Positions 37,625 through 49,200 of a stretch of 64,000 bases of DNA are shown here, piece after piece. Position 1 is the stretch's first letter, and every line of letters starts with the position of its first letter. This DNA is from Blattamonas nauphoetae (Eukaryota > Preaxostyla > Oxymonadida): positions 1 through 64,000 of the forward strand of contig JARBJD010000087.1 in assembly GCA_033064195.1 (NCBI GenBank), given 5' to 3'. The notes beneath the pieces are model-generated. The model was not told the origin of the DNA, did no database searches, and worked only from the letters and a program-made list of their open reading frames with translations. Made by a program: the position numbers and the translations under genes.

Positions 37625-39044
37625 TCACCCTACACTGTCTTCCGAGTCGTCGGCGATTTGCATGAAGCGAGATGCTTTTTTAGGTTTTGGAGACTCTGGT
37701 TTGCTCACCGTTGGTGGTTCCTGTTGCTGTGCCCTTTGGAGTTCTTGTTTCTGGGTAAAAAGGAGAGCCTCAACAGGATCCATGTCTTCAAGTGCAACTT
37801 GCGTGACACTATGTGATTTTTTCTTCAATTTCGTATATTTATTCCTTGATTCCGTTTTCTTCGCTGTTCCATCAAAATCAGCATCATCCTTGAATAGTGA
37901 TGCAATCTGATCATCAATCTCTAGATTTTCGGGGGCTGTACTCTCAGTTCGTTTTTGTTTTGAGATTTGTTCATTACCGAGGAATTCATTTATTGAGAAG
38001 GCAGAAGAATCGTCGTCAGAAGAAGAATCATTCTGAAATTGATGGACTGTGCGTTGAATATACATTCCATTCGATGTTGAGTCTTGTATTCGAGCCAATT
38101 CTTCCTAATGATGAGGTTTGAATGAGGTGAAGAAATCGACATACTTGGAGTCCTTCATCCGCGATAACTTTTCCAACCGATCCCAAAAACCTGTTGAGTT
38201 CAAATGCTGGAGCTACACTCTTTGACCACATGGATATCGTGTTTAGTAAAGTCATGGCGTATTCCAGCTCTCCCCCATCGCCACAGATGAGATCCTGAGA
38301 TTCAAAGTGATTGAGAAGTGTTTGGATTCCATCTGTCTTTGAAATAAGAGCTTCGGGATATATTTTTGCTTTAGTATGTGTTGTTATCGTCGATTTTCGT
38401 GTTGCATCAAACTGGATCTGGTCGTAGTCTGAATCATCATTGTCTTCATTTTTTTGGTTTGCCTCGCGTTTACTTTGCTGTAGCTTTAAAAGGGCAGCCT
38501 TTCCTTTGAGTTTCGCTGCCTCAATCTCAGCTGTTTGGTCCAGGAGATATTGTCCTTCTTCTTTCAGCCAAGTTGAGGAGCGAGCAGGATCATCAAAATG
38601 AAACACTGCTGCTTGTGCTTTGGAGGCGACTTTCCCACGGAGCTTCGTTGCATGAGTATTTGACAAGTGAGAATATTTGGAACCAGTTGAGATAACACGA
38701 GGAAGAGGGCCGTACGATCGCCCCTGTTGACGCTGGGGGGTATAGTTGTAAGATGGTCGATCCTTTTGTTGATAAGTACTTTGGCGTTGAGGAGTTTTTG
38801 GTGAGAGAGGTTGTGAGTAAGTGTTTGGTCTGTTGAACCCTGGAATCTGATCTATTGGTTTAAGAGGAGAATTGTACTTGTATGAAGCTCGAGATGGTGT
38901 GATTGGAGCAGGTTCCGGGGAAGTTGGTGTGTCCAGATTCACTGACGAGATCAGGGAGTGTTTTGGAGAGGTTAATGACGGAATAACATTGGTTGATAGT
39001 GAAGGATTATGATGGAATGATTTTTGAGGTGATTGGAAAGTCAT
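37625..39044 (-). CDS. Hypothetical protein
   Basis: Two exons, 39044-38145 and 38104-37625 (40-nt intron, GTATGT to TTAG), encode 459 residues. ATG 39044 is chosen because the frame otherwise opens at TTG. The N-terminal ~130 residues are Ser/Pro/Gln-rich and probably disordered. A middle conserved-looking helical region includes FHFDDPARSSTWLKEE and LLNTISMWSKSVAPAFELNRFL. The C-terminal part is acidic and basic in patches. Family not recognised. Divergent from ADA2 with 82 bp between start codons. Confidence 0.7.
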
Positions 39045-39126
39045 ATTCAAACAGAGTTAGAGAAAAATATAATTGCTCGATCGACCAGCCACTTTCTAAA
39101 ACAGAGCAGTATTCTCCAAATTTACA
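39045..39126. promoter_or_regulatory. Bidirectional promoter space
   Basis: Only 82 bp separate the start codons of the hypothetical gene (minus) and ADA2 (plus), so both promoters and 5' UTRs must lie here or inside coding sequence. The stretch is AT-rich; no specific motif identified. Confidence 0.5.
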
Positions 39127-40602
39127 ATGGAGGGAGATTCAAAACGCCGCGGGAAACGACCTCCTCCTGCAAAACCGAATGATGACCAGGGAGATCGGAG
39201 AGACGCGCGAGTCACTTGTGATTACTGTGGTCGAGACCTAACAAACTCTCCACGCATTGTCTGTAAGGAGTGCAAAGAATTTGGTATGCCGCATATTCTT
39301 TTCGTCATTTTTTTTTCATCTCCATTTTTTCTACCACTCTTTTTGTGTTCGTTTCTTATCGTAGAACTTTGTATTGATTGTTTCCTTGTGGGCGCATGTC
39401 TCGAACCTCACAAATTGTCACACAAATATCGCATTGTCCAACATCTTGATGTTCCACTCCTCGATCCAGATTGGACTGTCGAAGAAGAACTCATTCTCCT
39501 CGATTCCATCGAATCAAGCGGTGTTGACAACTGGACTGCAATTCAAGCTCTGGTCTGCTCAAAGTCTGTCGATCAATGTCGCGACCATTATCATCGTTTC
39601 TACACATCCAATCCAGAGTGCCTTCCCGTCAATTTTCTCTCTGATGAACAAATTCTCGAATGCAAACGGAAATCTAAACTTCAAATCGAGGATGTTGTGG
39701 AAGTTGTTCCAGAGCCTCTCTCTGTCCCACTGCCGACCAGTCCTACGGAATCCACACCAGTTCCCCCCTCGTCGTCACCAGTTGGACGCTCAGCAAGGAT
39801 AGCTCAAATGGCAAGCAAAGACCCAAAGAATAGCTCTACCAAAAAGCAAACAACACCCGCATCGTCAACGTCTCGTCCTAAAGGAAGACCGTCGTCATCT
39901 CCAAGTACAACCACAGCCGCTCCTGGAGACAGCTTCAAAACATCAGACGTTGGATACCGAGAGAAAAGAGGCGAGTTTGATGTGGAGTGGGACCAGGAGG
40001 CAGAGAAATATGTTTCCGACATGATGATCCTCCCCTCAGACACACCAGCAGCGATATACAACAAACTAAACGTGCTCCATGCGTACAACAGAGTCATCGA
40101 CGAGCGGATGCGGCGAAAACGCTTCTTGGTCCGTCGTGGTCTTCTCAACTACTTCCAAATTGCCATTCAAGAAGGACGAATGAATCAATTCGAAAAATTG
40201 ACCGTAAACAGACTAAAACCCTTCATGCAGTATCTTCCACAGGACCAATATGAAGCTCTAGTGGAAGGCGTAAAGAACGAAGCCAGATTGCGGGATCAAA
40301 TCGCTTTCTGGCAGCGGCAAAAACTCAACGGCCTCCAGACAATTGAAGAAGTTGCCCTCTTTGGGGTTGCTCTCATGAGAGAAGAAGAGGTTTGTTTTCT
40401 GGTTTACTTGACGTTTTTGTAGAAATCAGCCACCCAGCCACTGGCACCGAACCAACCAACTGGGTTCTCTCAAGAACCACGACTTCCGATGACAACCACC
40501 TCCATGAATCGGCCCAACCTTCCCTTGATGGCAGGAGGATTGTGGGATCAACAGTTTAGGCAACAAACAATCCACCATCCTCTGGCAGACAACCATTATT
40601 AA
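39127..40602 (+). CDS. ADA2: Transcriptional adaptor ADA2 (SAGA/ADA complex)
   Basis: Nuclear co-activator subunit that stimulates the Gcn5 histone acetyltransferase. Exons 39127-39283, 39365-40389, 40423-40602 give 453 residues. The ZZ zinc finger spans intron 1 (CDYCGRD, CKECKEF joined to ELCIDCFLVGACLEPHKLSH). The SANT/Myb domain follows directly: DWTVEEELILLDSIESSGVDNWTAIQAL ending in CRDHYHRFY (motif residues ~95-145). A Ser/Thr/Pro-rich linker leads to the ADA2 middle region (EYVSDMMILP-like KYVSDMMILP, then RRKRFLVRRGLL). The C-terminal SWIRM domain usual for the family is not evident; the chain ends in a Gln/Pro-rich tail, so this copy is short. Confidence 0.9.
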
Positions 40603-40841
40603 TTTGTCTTATTTTTTCGCTTCACAGGTATTGAGTCTATCTTACGATAAGCCAGTCAAATCGAGTTGACAGACCTGCTTTGAGTTGTCCTATCTTCATC
40701 TGATATCACAGGATTTTCACGGATTTATCCATGATTCACACTCTCTAGAATTTCAGCTGCTTTCTTACTGTTTGTACGATATGTTGTCCCGAGAGATGAT
40801 TTTTCACAAAACAAATGATGTTTGAGAAGCAGTGAGTGATA

Positions 40842-42425
<1,584 letters not shown>

Positions 42426-42459
42426 CGTGATCTAGAAATGTTTGTGATGGGGGAAGTCG
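42426..42459. promoter_or_regulatory. 34-bp divergent start-codon gap
   Basis: Start codons of RPT6 (minus) and RPC11 (plus) lie 34 bp apart. Any promoter must be bidirectional or extend into the first exons. No TATA-like motif is visible. Confidence 0.5.
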
Positions 42460-42990
42460 ATGCAGTTCTGGTACGTTCGTTTTTTCAAGAAGCATTATGA
42501 ATTTACTTTCTATTCCCTCTTCTCTCTCAGTCCAAATTGCGCAAATTTGCTTTCAGCTGAGGATGGACCGAATGGTCAAGTGTGGTTCGTCTGCCCGACA
42601 TGTCCGTACATATACACTGTAACAGGTGTGTTTATCTATCGCAGACATTCTTTCAACCTTGATTTTCCTCAATTTTCCTTGAATGTCCTGATTTATCCCC
42701 TATCTTCGTTCGCTCAGGTCGAATCGTCCAAAAGGTACCATTAATCAGAAAAAAAGTGGATGATGTTTTGGGAACGGAAGAGTCCATGGCAAATGCACCG
42801 AAAACAACAATGTGTTTGTCCTTAAATCTTCATAATATCCAACGACTCAACTTTATCCTCATACTCAGGTCAATGCCCAAGATGTGGAAACAGGGAAGCG
42901 TTTCATTTTGAAATGCAAACAAGGTCAGCAGATGAACCTTCGACCCATTTCTACAAATGTACAAAGTGTCATTTGAACTGGAAAGAATGA
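42460..42990 (+). CDS. RPC11: RNA polymerase III subunit RPC11/POLR3K
   Basis: Small zinc-ribbon subunit needed for Pol III RNA cleavage, termination and reinitiation. Exons 42460-42470, 42531-42625, 42718-42813, 42869-42990 give 107 residues, the family's normal length. The first exon is only 11 nt (M-Q-F-C). The N-terminal ribbon has FCPNC and CPTCPYIY. The C-terminal TFIIS-like ribbon has CPRCG, the catalytic acidic hairpin QTRSADEPSTHFYKC, and CHLNW. The third junction uses GTTTGT, which is the only choice giving CQCPRCG in frame. Confidence 0.94.
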
Positions 42991-43154
42991 CCATTCTTCT
43001 TTCTTCTTCTTTTCTTCTGTGATTGAACATTTCATGATTGAATTGTCTTCATTTTAGACAAATTCTTGCTTATTTGTGTTTTTTACACATTGTTTTCTCC
43101 AAGATCCGACCAGGACTTTCTCTATATTCTCTGATGGGTTGATCGGAATATCGT

Positions 43155-46100
43155 ATGTCAACTACCCCTCATTCTACTCATCGATCAGGCTCCTCTCGCG
43201 AAGATCGCCATGAAAAACCAAAAGAAAAGTACAAAGACGATTCTGTCTTTGGCATCACCCCAGTTGTCTCCTCATCACAAAAACGTAACCCAACTGCACA
43301 TCAATATCAACTAGACACAGAAAAGTGGGAATTTGATAGACTACGATCGGCCGGTGTGATTGCTGGACAGGAAGTTGATACAGATGATTTTGAAGAAACT
43401 GTGGAACGCGTCGAACTCATCGTCAAAGACGTTCGACCACAGTTTCTGAAAGATTATCGAATCGGAGATAAAACACAAGCCACTGTATCTATTGTCCGTG
43501 ATCCAACAAGTGACATTGTGAAATCTGCTCAAAACGGTTCACTACTTGTTCAACAGATGAGATTGGAAAAGGAGCGCCAGAAAAACTCGGCAAAACCGTG
43601 GAAAATCGAAGCAGGGACAACATTAGGCTCAATTATGGGAGTGAAGGAGATTTCAGAAGATGAAATTCCAGATGAAACAGAAGAAGAAGCTGATTGGCGA
43701 AAGAAAAGTCAATTCGGATCTCTTATCAAATCAACAGCTCGAACAGACATGTCTGCGGATGCAAGCTTTGCCCGCATTCAAGACCAGCGCAAATCTCTCC
43801 CAATTTTTAACGAAAGAGATGCCCTCCTTCGGATCATCAACGATAACCAGGTTACCATCATTGTTGGTGAAACTGGCTCTGGAAAAACGACACAAATCAC
43901 ACAATACCTCCTTGAAACTGGACATGGACAGTTTGGAATCATTGGTTGCACTCAGCCGCGTCGTGTTGCAGCTGTGTCGGTAGCTCGCCGAGTTGCTGAT
44001 GAGAGAAGGTGTGAACTCGGCTCAGAAGTCGGATATGCCATCCGTTTTGAAGATCAGACATCGAAAGACACCAAAATCAAATATATGACAGAAGGTGTCC
44101 TTCTCAGAGAGACTTTAACGGACTCGCTTCTGAACAAGTATTCTGTGATCATGATGGACGAGGCTCACGAAAGAAGTGTCAACACAGACGTTCTTTTTGG
44201 CCTTATGCGTCGTATTCTCCCGAAACGTCGCGATTTGAAGTTTATTGTGACGTCCGCCACGATGAATGCAGATCGCTTCTCCCAATTTTTCGGAAACGCC
44301 CCAATTTACACCATTCCTGGCCGAACATTCCCTGTGGACATCTTCCACACAAAACAGAACGTGCCGGATTATGTTGCAGCAGCATCGCTGGAGGCAGTGC
44401 GAATACACTACAACGCGGGGGAAGAGAACGGAGACATCCTGGTCTTCCTTCCTGGGCAGGAGGACATCATCTGTTGCTGCGACGACATTCGAAAGAAGTT
44501 GGAGCAGCAGCCGCAAGAGAAGAAGCGGGACATGCTCATCCTTCCCATCTACTCTCTCCTTCCGTCTGAACAGCAGGCTCGCATCTTCGATCCCGCCCCC
44601 CTCCGAAAATGCATTGTCGCCACAAACATTGCCGAGACGTCGCTGACTGTGGACGGGATCAAATATGTTGTGGACGCTGGCTTCTGCAAACTCAAAGTGT
44701 ACAATCCACGAATCGGTATGGACACACTCCAAGTCACACCCATCTCCAAAGCGAACGCCCTCCAGCGATCCGGAAGAGCTGGACGAACGGGACCAGGACA
44801 GTGCTTCCGTCTGTACACGGAGCACACGTTTGAGTGTGATCTTCTGGAGAACACGGTTCCTGAGGTTCAGCGAACAAACTTGGGGCATATCGTCCTTCTT
44901 CTGAAGTCACTTGGCATTTCTGACATTCTGAGCTTCGATTTCATGGACCCCCCGCCTTCAGACAACATCATCAACTCCCTCCACCAGCTGTGGATGATGC
45001 AGGCACTCGACAACGACGGAAACCTCACCAAGCTTGGCCGGAAGATGGTTGAATTCCCTCTCGACCCGCCTCTCTCAAAAATGATCTGCTTCTCGGAGGA
45101 ATTGGGATGTGGGTCGGAGATTGTTACGATTGTGTCGATGCTCTCTGTCCCGACAGTCTTCTATCGACCGAAAGACAAAGAGGAGGAAGCAGACACAGCG
45201 CGCGAGAAGTTTTTCACGGACAAGAGTGATCATCTGACTCTGCTGACTGTGTATGAAGAATGGATGAAGCATCGCTGCAGCAGAGATTGGTGCAACAAGA
45301 ACTACATCCATTTCAAGGCGATGGAACGAGTGAAAGACATCCGTTCTCAACTCGTCGAGATCTGCCAACAGGCGAAGGTCCGCCTGAAGTCCTGCCACGA
45401 AGACTACCCCCTCATCAGAAAATGCATCTGCGCGTCGTACTTCGTCCAAGCTGCTCGGATGAAGGGCTTCAACGAGTACATCAACATCCGAACAGGCGTC
45501 CCGTGCTTCGTCCATCCAACGTCTGCTCTGAACGGGCTGGAGTCGATGTCTGATTATTTGGTCTATCACGAACTCGTTCTGACGTCGAAAGAGTTCATGC
45601 AGTGTGTCACACCTGTGGATGGGGCATGGCTTGCCGAGCTTGGACCGATGTTTTTTGGAATCAAGGAAAGCTACGATGTGAGGAAAAAGAGGAGGTTGGA
45701 AGGGAAAGAAGATCCGACTGAATTGCCTCCTCCTCGCTCCCTCGAAGGGACAGAGCCTGTTGGAAACATGTGGTCTCGGAAGCCCCAGAGACGATCCCAG
45801 CCTTTGATGGAAATGAAGAAAGTTTCCAACTCAATCGCTGTGGGGGCACACGGCTACGAAAACCGAGATTATGAAGAGGACAAGAGCTCCCAGTCGGTCG
45901 GACTGAACAGATCGATGTCGGTTCAGCACCATCCAATGGCACCCACTCCTGTCCTGGCCCCTAACACACCACTCTCGTCGACACTTCGGTCGAACTCTGG
46001 AATGCGTTCTGCCAAAGTCATGGCGAGGACACCTTCGCAGGGAACGACTCCACACCGAGCCGGCTGGAGTGTCGGGAAACAGAGCGGAAATGTGGGAGTG

Positions 46101-46178
46101 ATTGATGGAAACAAGAAAAAACTCTTGCTTTCCCTCGACCCGTCACAAATCCGAAAACTTGCCAGCGCAAAGAAATGA
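43155..46178 (+). CDS. PRP16: DEAH-box splicing helicase PRP16 (DHX38)
   Basis: ATP-dependent RNA helicase that remodels the spliceosome after the first transesterification step. Intronless, 1007 residues. The N-terminal ~190 residues match the PRP16-specific region (WEFDRLRSAGVI, KDYRIGDKTQ and TTLGSIMGVKE) rather than PRP2, PRP22 or PRP43. Helicase motifs: GETGSGKTTQ (I), TQPRRVA (Ia), DEAHERS (II), SATMNAD (III), NIAETSLTV (V), QRSGRAGRTGPG (VI). HA2/winged-helix and OB-fold regions follow (FVHPTSALNG, YHELVLTSKEFMQCV). A ~130-residue Ser/Pro-rich tail is unusual and probably disordered. It is notable that a splicing factor in an intron-dense block has no intron itself. Confidence 0.94.
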   Translation: MSTTPHSTHRSGSSREDRHEKPKEKYKDDSVFGITPVVSSSQKRNPTAHQYQLDTEKWEFDRLRSAGVIAGQEVDTDDFEETVERVELIVKDVRPQFLKDYRIGDKTQATVSIVRDPTSDIVKSAQNGSLLVQQMRLEKERQKNSAKPWKIEAGTTLGSIMGVKEISEDEIPDETEEEADWRKKSQFGSLIKSTARTDMSADASFARIQDQRKSLPIFNERDALLRIINDNQVTIIVGETGSGKTTQITQYLLETGHGQFGIIGCTQPRRVAAVSVARRVADERRCELGSEVGYAIRFEDQTSKDTKIKYMTEGVLLRETLTDSLLNKYSVIMMDEAHERSVNTDVLFGLMRRILPKRRDLKFIVTSATMNADRFSQFFGNAPIYTIPGRTFPVDIFHTKQNVPDYVAAASLEAVRIHYNAGEENGDILVFLPGQEDIICCCDDIRKKLEQQPQEKKRDMLILPIYSLLPSEQQARIFDPAPLRKCIVATNIAETSLTVDGIKYVVDAGFCKLKVYNPRIGMDTLQVTPISKANALQRSGRAGRTGPGQCFRLYTEHTFECDLLENTVPEVQRTNLGHIVLLLKSLGISDILSFDFMDPPPSDNIINSLHQLWMMQALDNDGNLTKLGRKMVEFPLDPPLSKMICFSEELGCGSEIVTIVSMLSVPTVFYRPKDKEEEADTAREKFFTDKSDHLTLLTVYEEWMKHRCSRDWCNKNYIHFKAMERVKDIRSQLVEICQQAKVRLKSCHEDYPLIRKCICASYFVQAARMKGFNEYINIRTGVPCFVHPTSALNGLESMSDYLVYHELVLTSKEFMQCVTPVDGAWLAELGPMFFGIKESYDVRKKRRLEGKEDPTELPPPRSLEGTEPVGNMWSRKPQRRSQPLMEMKKVSNSIAVGAHGYENRDYEEDKSSQSVGLNRSMSVQHHPMAPTPVLAPNTPLSSTLRSNSGMRSAKVMARTPSQGTTPHRAGWSVGKQSGNVGVIDGNKKKLLLSLDPSQIRKLASAKK

Positions 46179-46260
46179 TTTGTTTTCTCTTTCTTGTTTC
46201 AGACATTTCATTGATAACAATTCTTGCAAAACGAAAATAATGACAAAGTTCGGCTTAATA

Positions 46261-49200
46261 CTAACGCTTTGGTCTCGGTGGAATTGATCGACAGTCTTTT
46301 GGGGGAGACGACGGGTTTTGAGGCGGTCTTCTGGGGATGGGGCTTGGGGGTGTGGTTGGTCTGGATAGTTGGTTTTGTTGTGAATAACTGCGTGGCTGAA
46401 GTGTGTTAGGAGTTTGTGTAGGATTATTAGGACTTGGAAGATTGAAGTGAATTGCTTGTGTGAGTTTGTCTTTGTATTGATTGGAGAATTGGTCTGCTAC
46501 GTTCTGTCCAGATGTAAAGGTCTTGGATGGAGATAGAACGTTTTGACGCTTTCTACCTACTGCGTTTTCGTAAGAAGATTTATTGGGAGAGTTTGGATAT
46601 CCTGAATGGTTTGTCAAGGGTGAAGTGAATAGCGGACGTTGGCCCCTGTAGAGTACGGGAGATGTCAGATCGAGATCATCATTTTTGAGCTTGAACATTG
46701 TTTCCTCGTGTTGAGTCTTCATTCGTTGTTCTTGCTTTGATTGCTGTTCATATTCTCTAAGAACTTTCTGATGGCATCGCTCTTGTGCTTGGATCTGCGA
46801 TTCAAGAGTTTGATTTCGATTCGAGATGGACGTGTGTTCACGTGCTTGTTTCAGAAGTTGACGCTTTAGTTCTGATATCTCTTGGTTTTTCCCTTTTAAT
46901 TCTGTTTTCAAAGACTCGATTGTCCTTCGATGTTCTGTATCTAGTTTGGGTGAGCTCAAGCGTGATGTTTCTTGCCTTCTCTTCTCCTGTTCTAATTCAG
47001 CTCGTTTCCATTTGGCTTCCAACTTTCTCTTTTCTTCGATTGTGTTCGACAGTTCTGAATTGAGAGACTGAACTTCAGAGAGTTTCTTTAGAAGACGTTT
47101 CACCTGTTTCTGTTCTGTTTGGAGGTCTTTCTGAATGTTTCCGACTTGATTCCTGAGTTCTTTGTTGTTTTGTTCAAGAAGAGTAGTATTCCTTTTGTTG
47201 GCTTCTTGAATTTGTTGCATTTGTAGTGTTCGTTCTCTGATTTCTTTGTCGTGTTCTTCTTTTATTTTGTTTTTCTCCAATTGATGTTGTGTTGTGAGAT
47301 GGTTGATTTCTCGCTGGAGCTCTTGTCGTTTCCGTTCTTCATCTTTCAATGTCTCATCTATCTCCCGTCGTTCCTCTTCCGACTGTGTCGCTGTTCGAGG
47401 TGCAACTTTTGTCTGTCTTTTCTGTTCTTCGAGTTCTTGTCGGAGTCGATCCAAATCCTTCTCCGTTCTGGTTCGGGAATTGATCAAAGCTTCGTTTGCG
47501 TGATCTCTCTCCGAACGAAGACGTGTTACCAGTTCTCTCCCAGCTTCCTTGTCACTTAGAAATTGTGCCATCTCTCTCTCGAGTTTTTGAATTTTGTCTT
47601 TCAGTTTCGTGATTTCGACGTTGTGTGTCTCTGCGTCTGTTTTCCAGATCTGAGTCCCGTTCTTGAGAGCCTCTCTTTCATGGCCTAGTTCCCTTTGGAG
47701 GGTTTGGATTTGTAGTTCAAGTTCATTTTCTTCGACTCTCTGACTCTGTTTGGCTTTGATTTTATTCTGAAGGGCGTCGACTTCCAACAATTTCTTGAGA
47801 TCCTTGTTATCTTGTTCGTGCATTTTCTTTTCTCTCTCTAATTCACTGCGAAGTTTGTCTATCTCCCATTTATCTTGATTTCTCTCTCGCTGTAAGTCCT
47901 CTACTTGCTTTTCGGCTTCGCGAAGTTGAGACTGGACTTCAGAGAGCATTGTTTGATATTTACGTATCTGTTCATCCAAACTTCCTCCAGTTCTTTGATG
48001 AAGTTCCGCTTTTTTCTTCTCTGTTTGGAGGTCTTTCTGAATGTTTCCGACTTGATTCCTGAGTTCTTTGTTGTTTTGTTCAAGAAGAGTAGTATTCCTT
48101 TTGTTGGCTTCTTGAATTTGTTGCATTTGTAGTGTTCGTTCTCTGATTTCTTTGTCGTGTTCTTCTTTTATTTTGTTTTTCTCCAATTGATGTTGTGTTG
48201 TGAGATGGTTGATTTCTCGCTGGAGCTCTTGTCGTTTCCGTTCTTCATCTTTCAATTTCTCATCTATCTTCCGTCGTTCATCCTCCAACTGTGCTGCTGT
48301 TCGTTGTGCCGCTTCAGTCTGTCTTTTCTGTTCTTCGAGTTCTTGTCGGAGTCGATCCAAATCCTCCTTCGTTCTGGCTTGATAATTCTTCAAAACTTCG
48401 TTTGCGTGATCTCTCTCCGAACGAAGACGTGTTACCAGTTCTCTCCCAGCTTCCTTGTCACTTAGAAATTCTGCCATCTCTCTCTCGAGTCTTTGAATTG
48501 CATCTTTGTGATTGGTTTCTCGTCTTGTCATTTCCTTCTTCATGTTTTCCTTCTCCTTGTCATGTTCCAGCCGGAGTTGTTTGGTAACTTCTCTCTCCTT
48601 TTCGAGATTGTTCGATGCTGTTCTCTTTTCTTCTTCAATGTTCCGGTGTTGATCTCGAATTATTTCGTTTGCCTTGTTGAGGTTACGTTCCAACTCCTTC
48701 ATCTTTTGGTCCGTAACTTGGTGGTGTTTCCGGCTGTTCTCTTCTATTTCATTGAGTTGAGACTGAAGATGGTCACATTTCTGTCTCAGAGAATTGAGTT
48801 CTGATTGATTCTGCATTGGTTCCTGTTTTGGGACTGGGTGCGGATGAACTCTGGTCGACTCTTTCATGGCAATCTTGTCCGCGTGGCAATCCTGGACGTA
48901 CACCAAACTCATCGCAGAATGGGCAACTTCCCTTCCATTCACCACTCCCCCAAACTGTCCCTCAATTGCTTCTCTCTCCTCCACCTTCCGAATGGTCTCG
49001 TCGTTGCACTCAAACCATTCCCTCGTTCCGAGCGGGCGAATGAACGAGTAGTAATGTCCCATCGTGAGCGAGCCTGAGTGGACTTCCACAGCGAGGAGTG
49101 AATAGCGGAATGACTGCGAATAGAACGGCCCGGTCTTCTGCTTGGCCATCCACGCCTGCTCCTTCTCCGGCTCGCCCAACCCGCTCAGTTCGGAAGAGTA

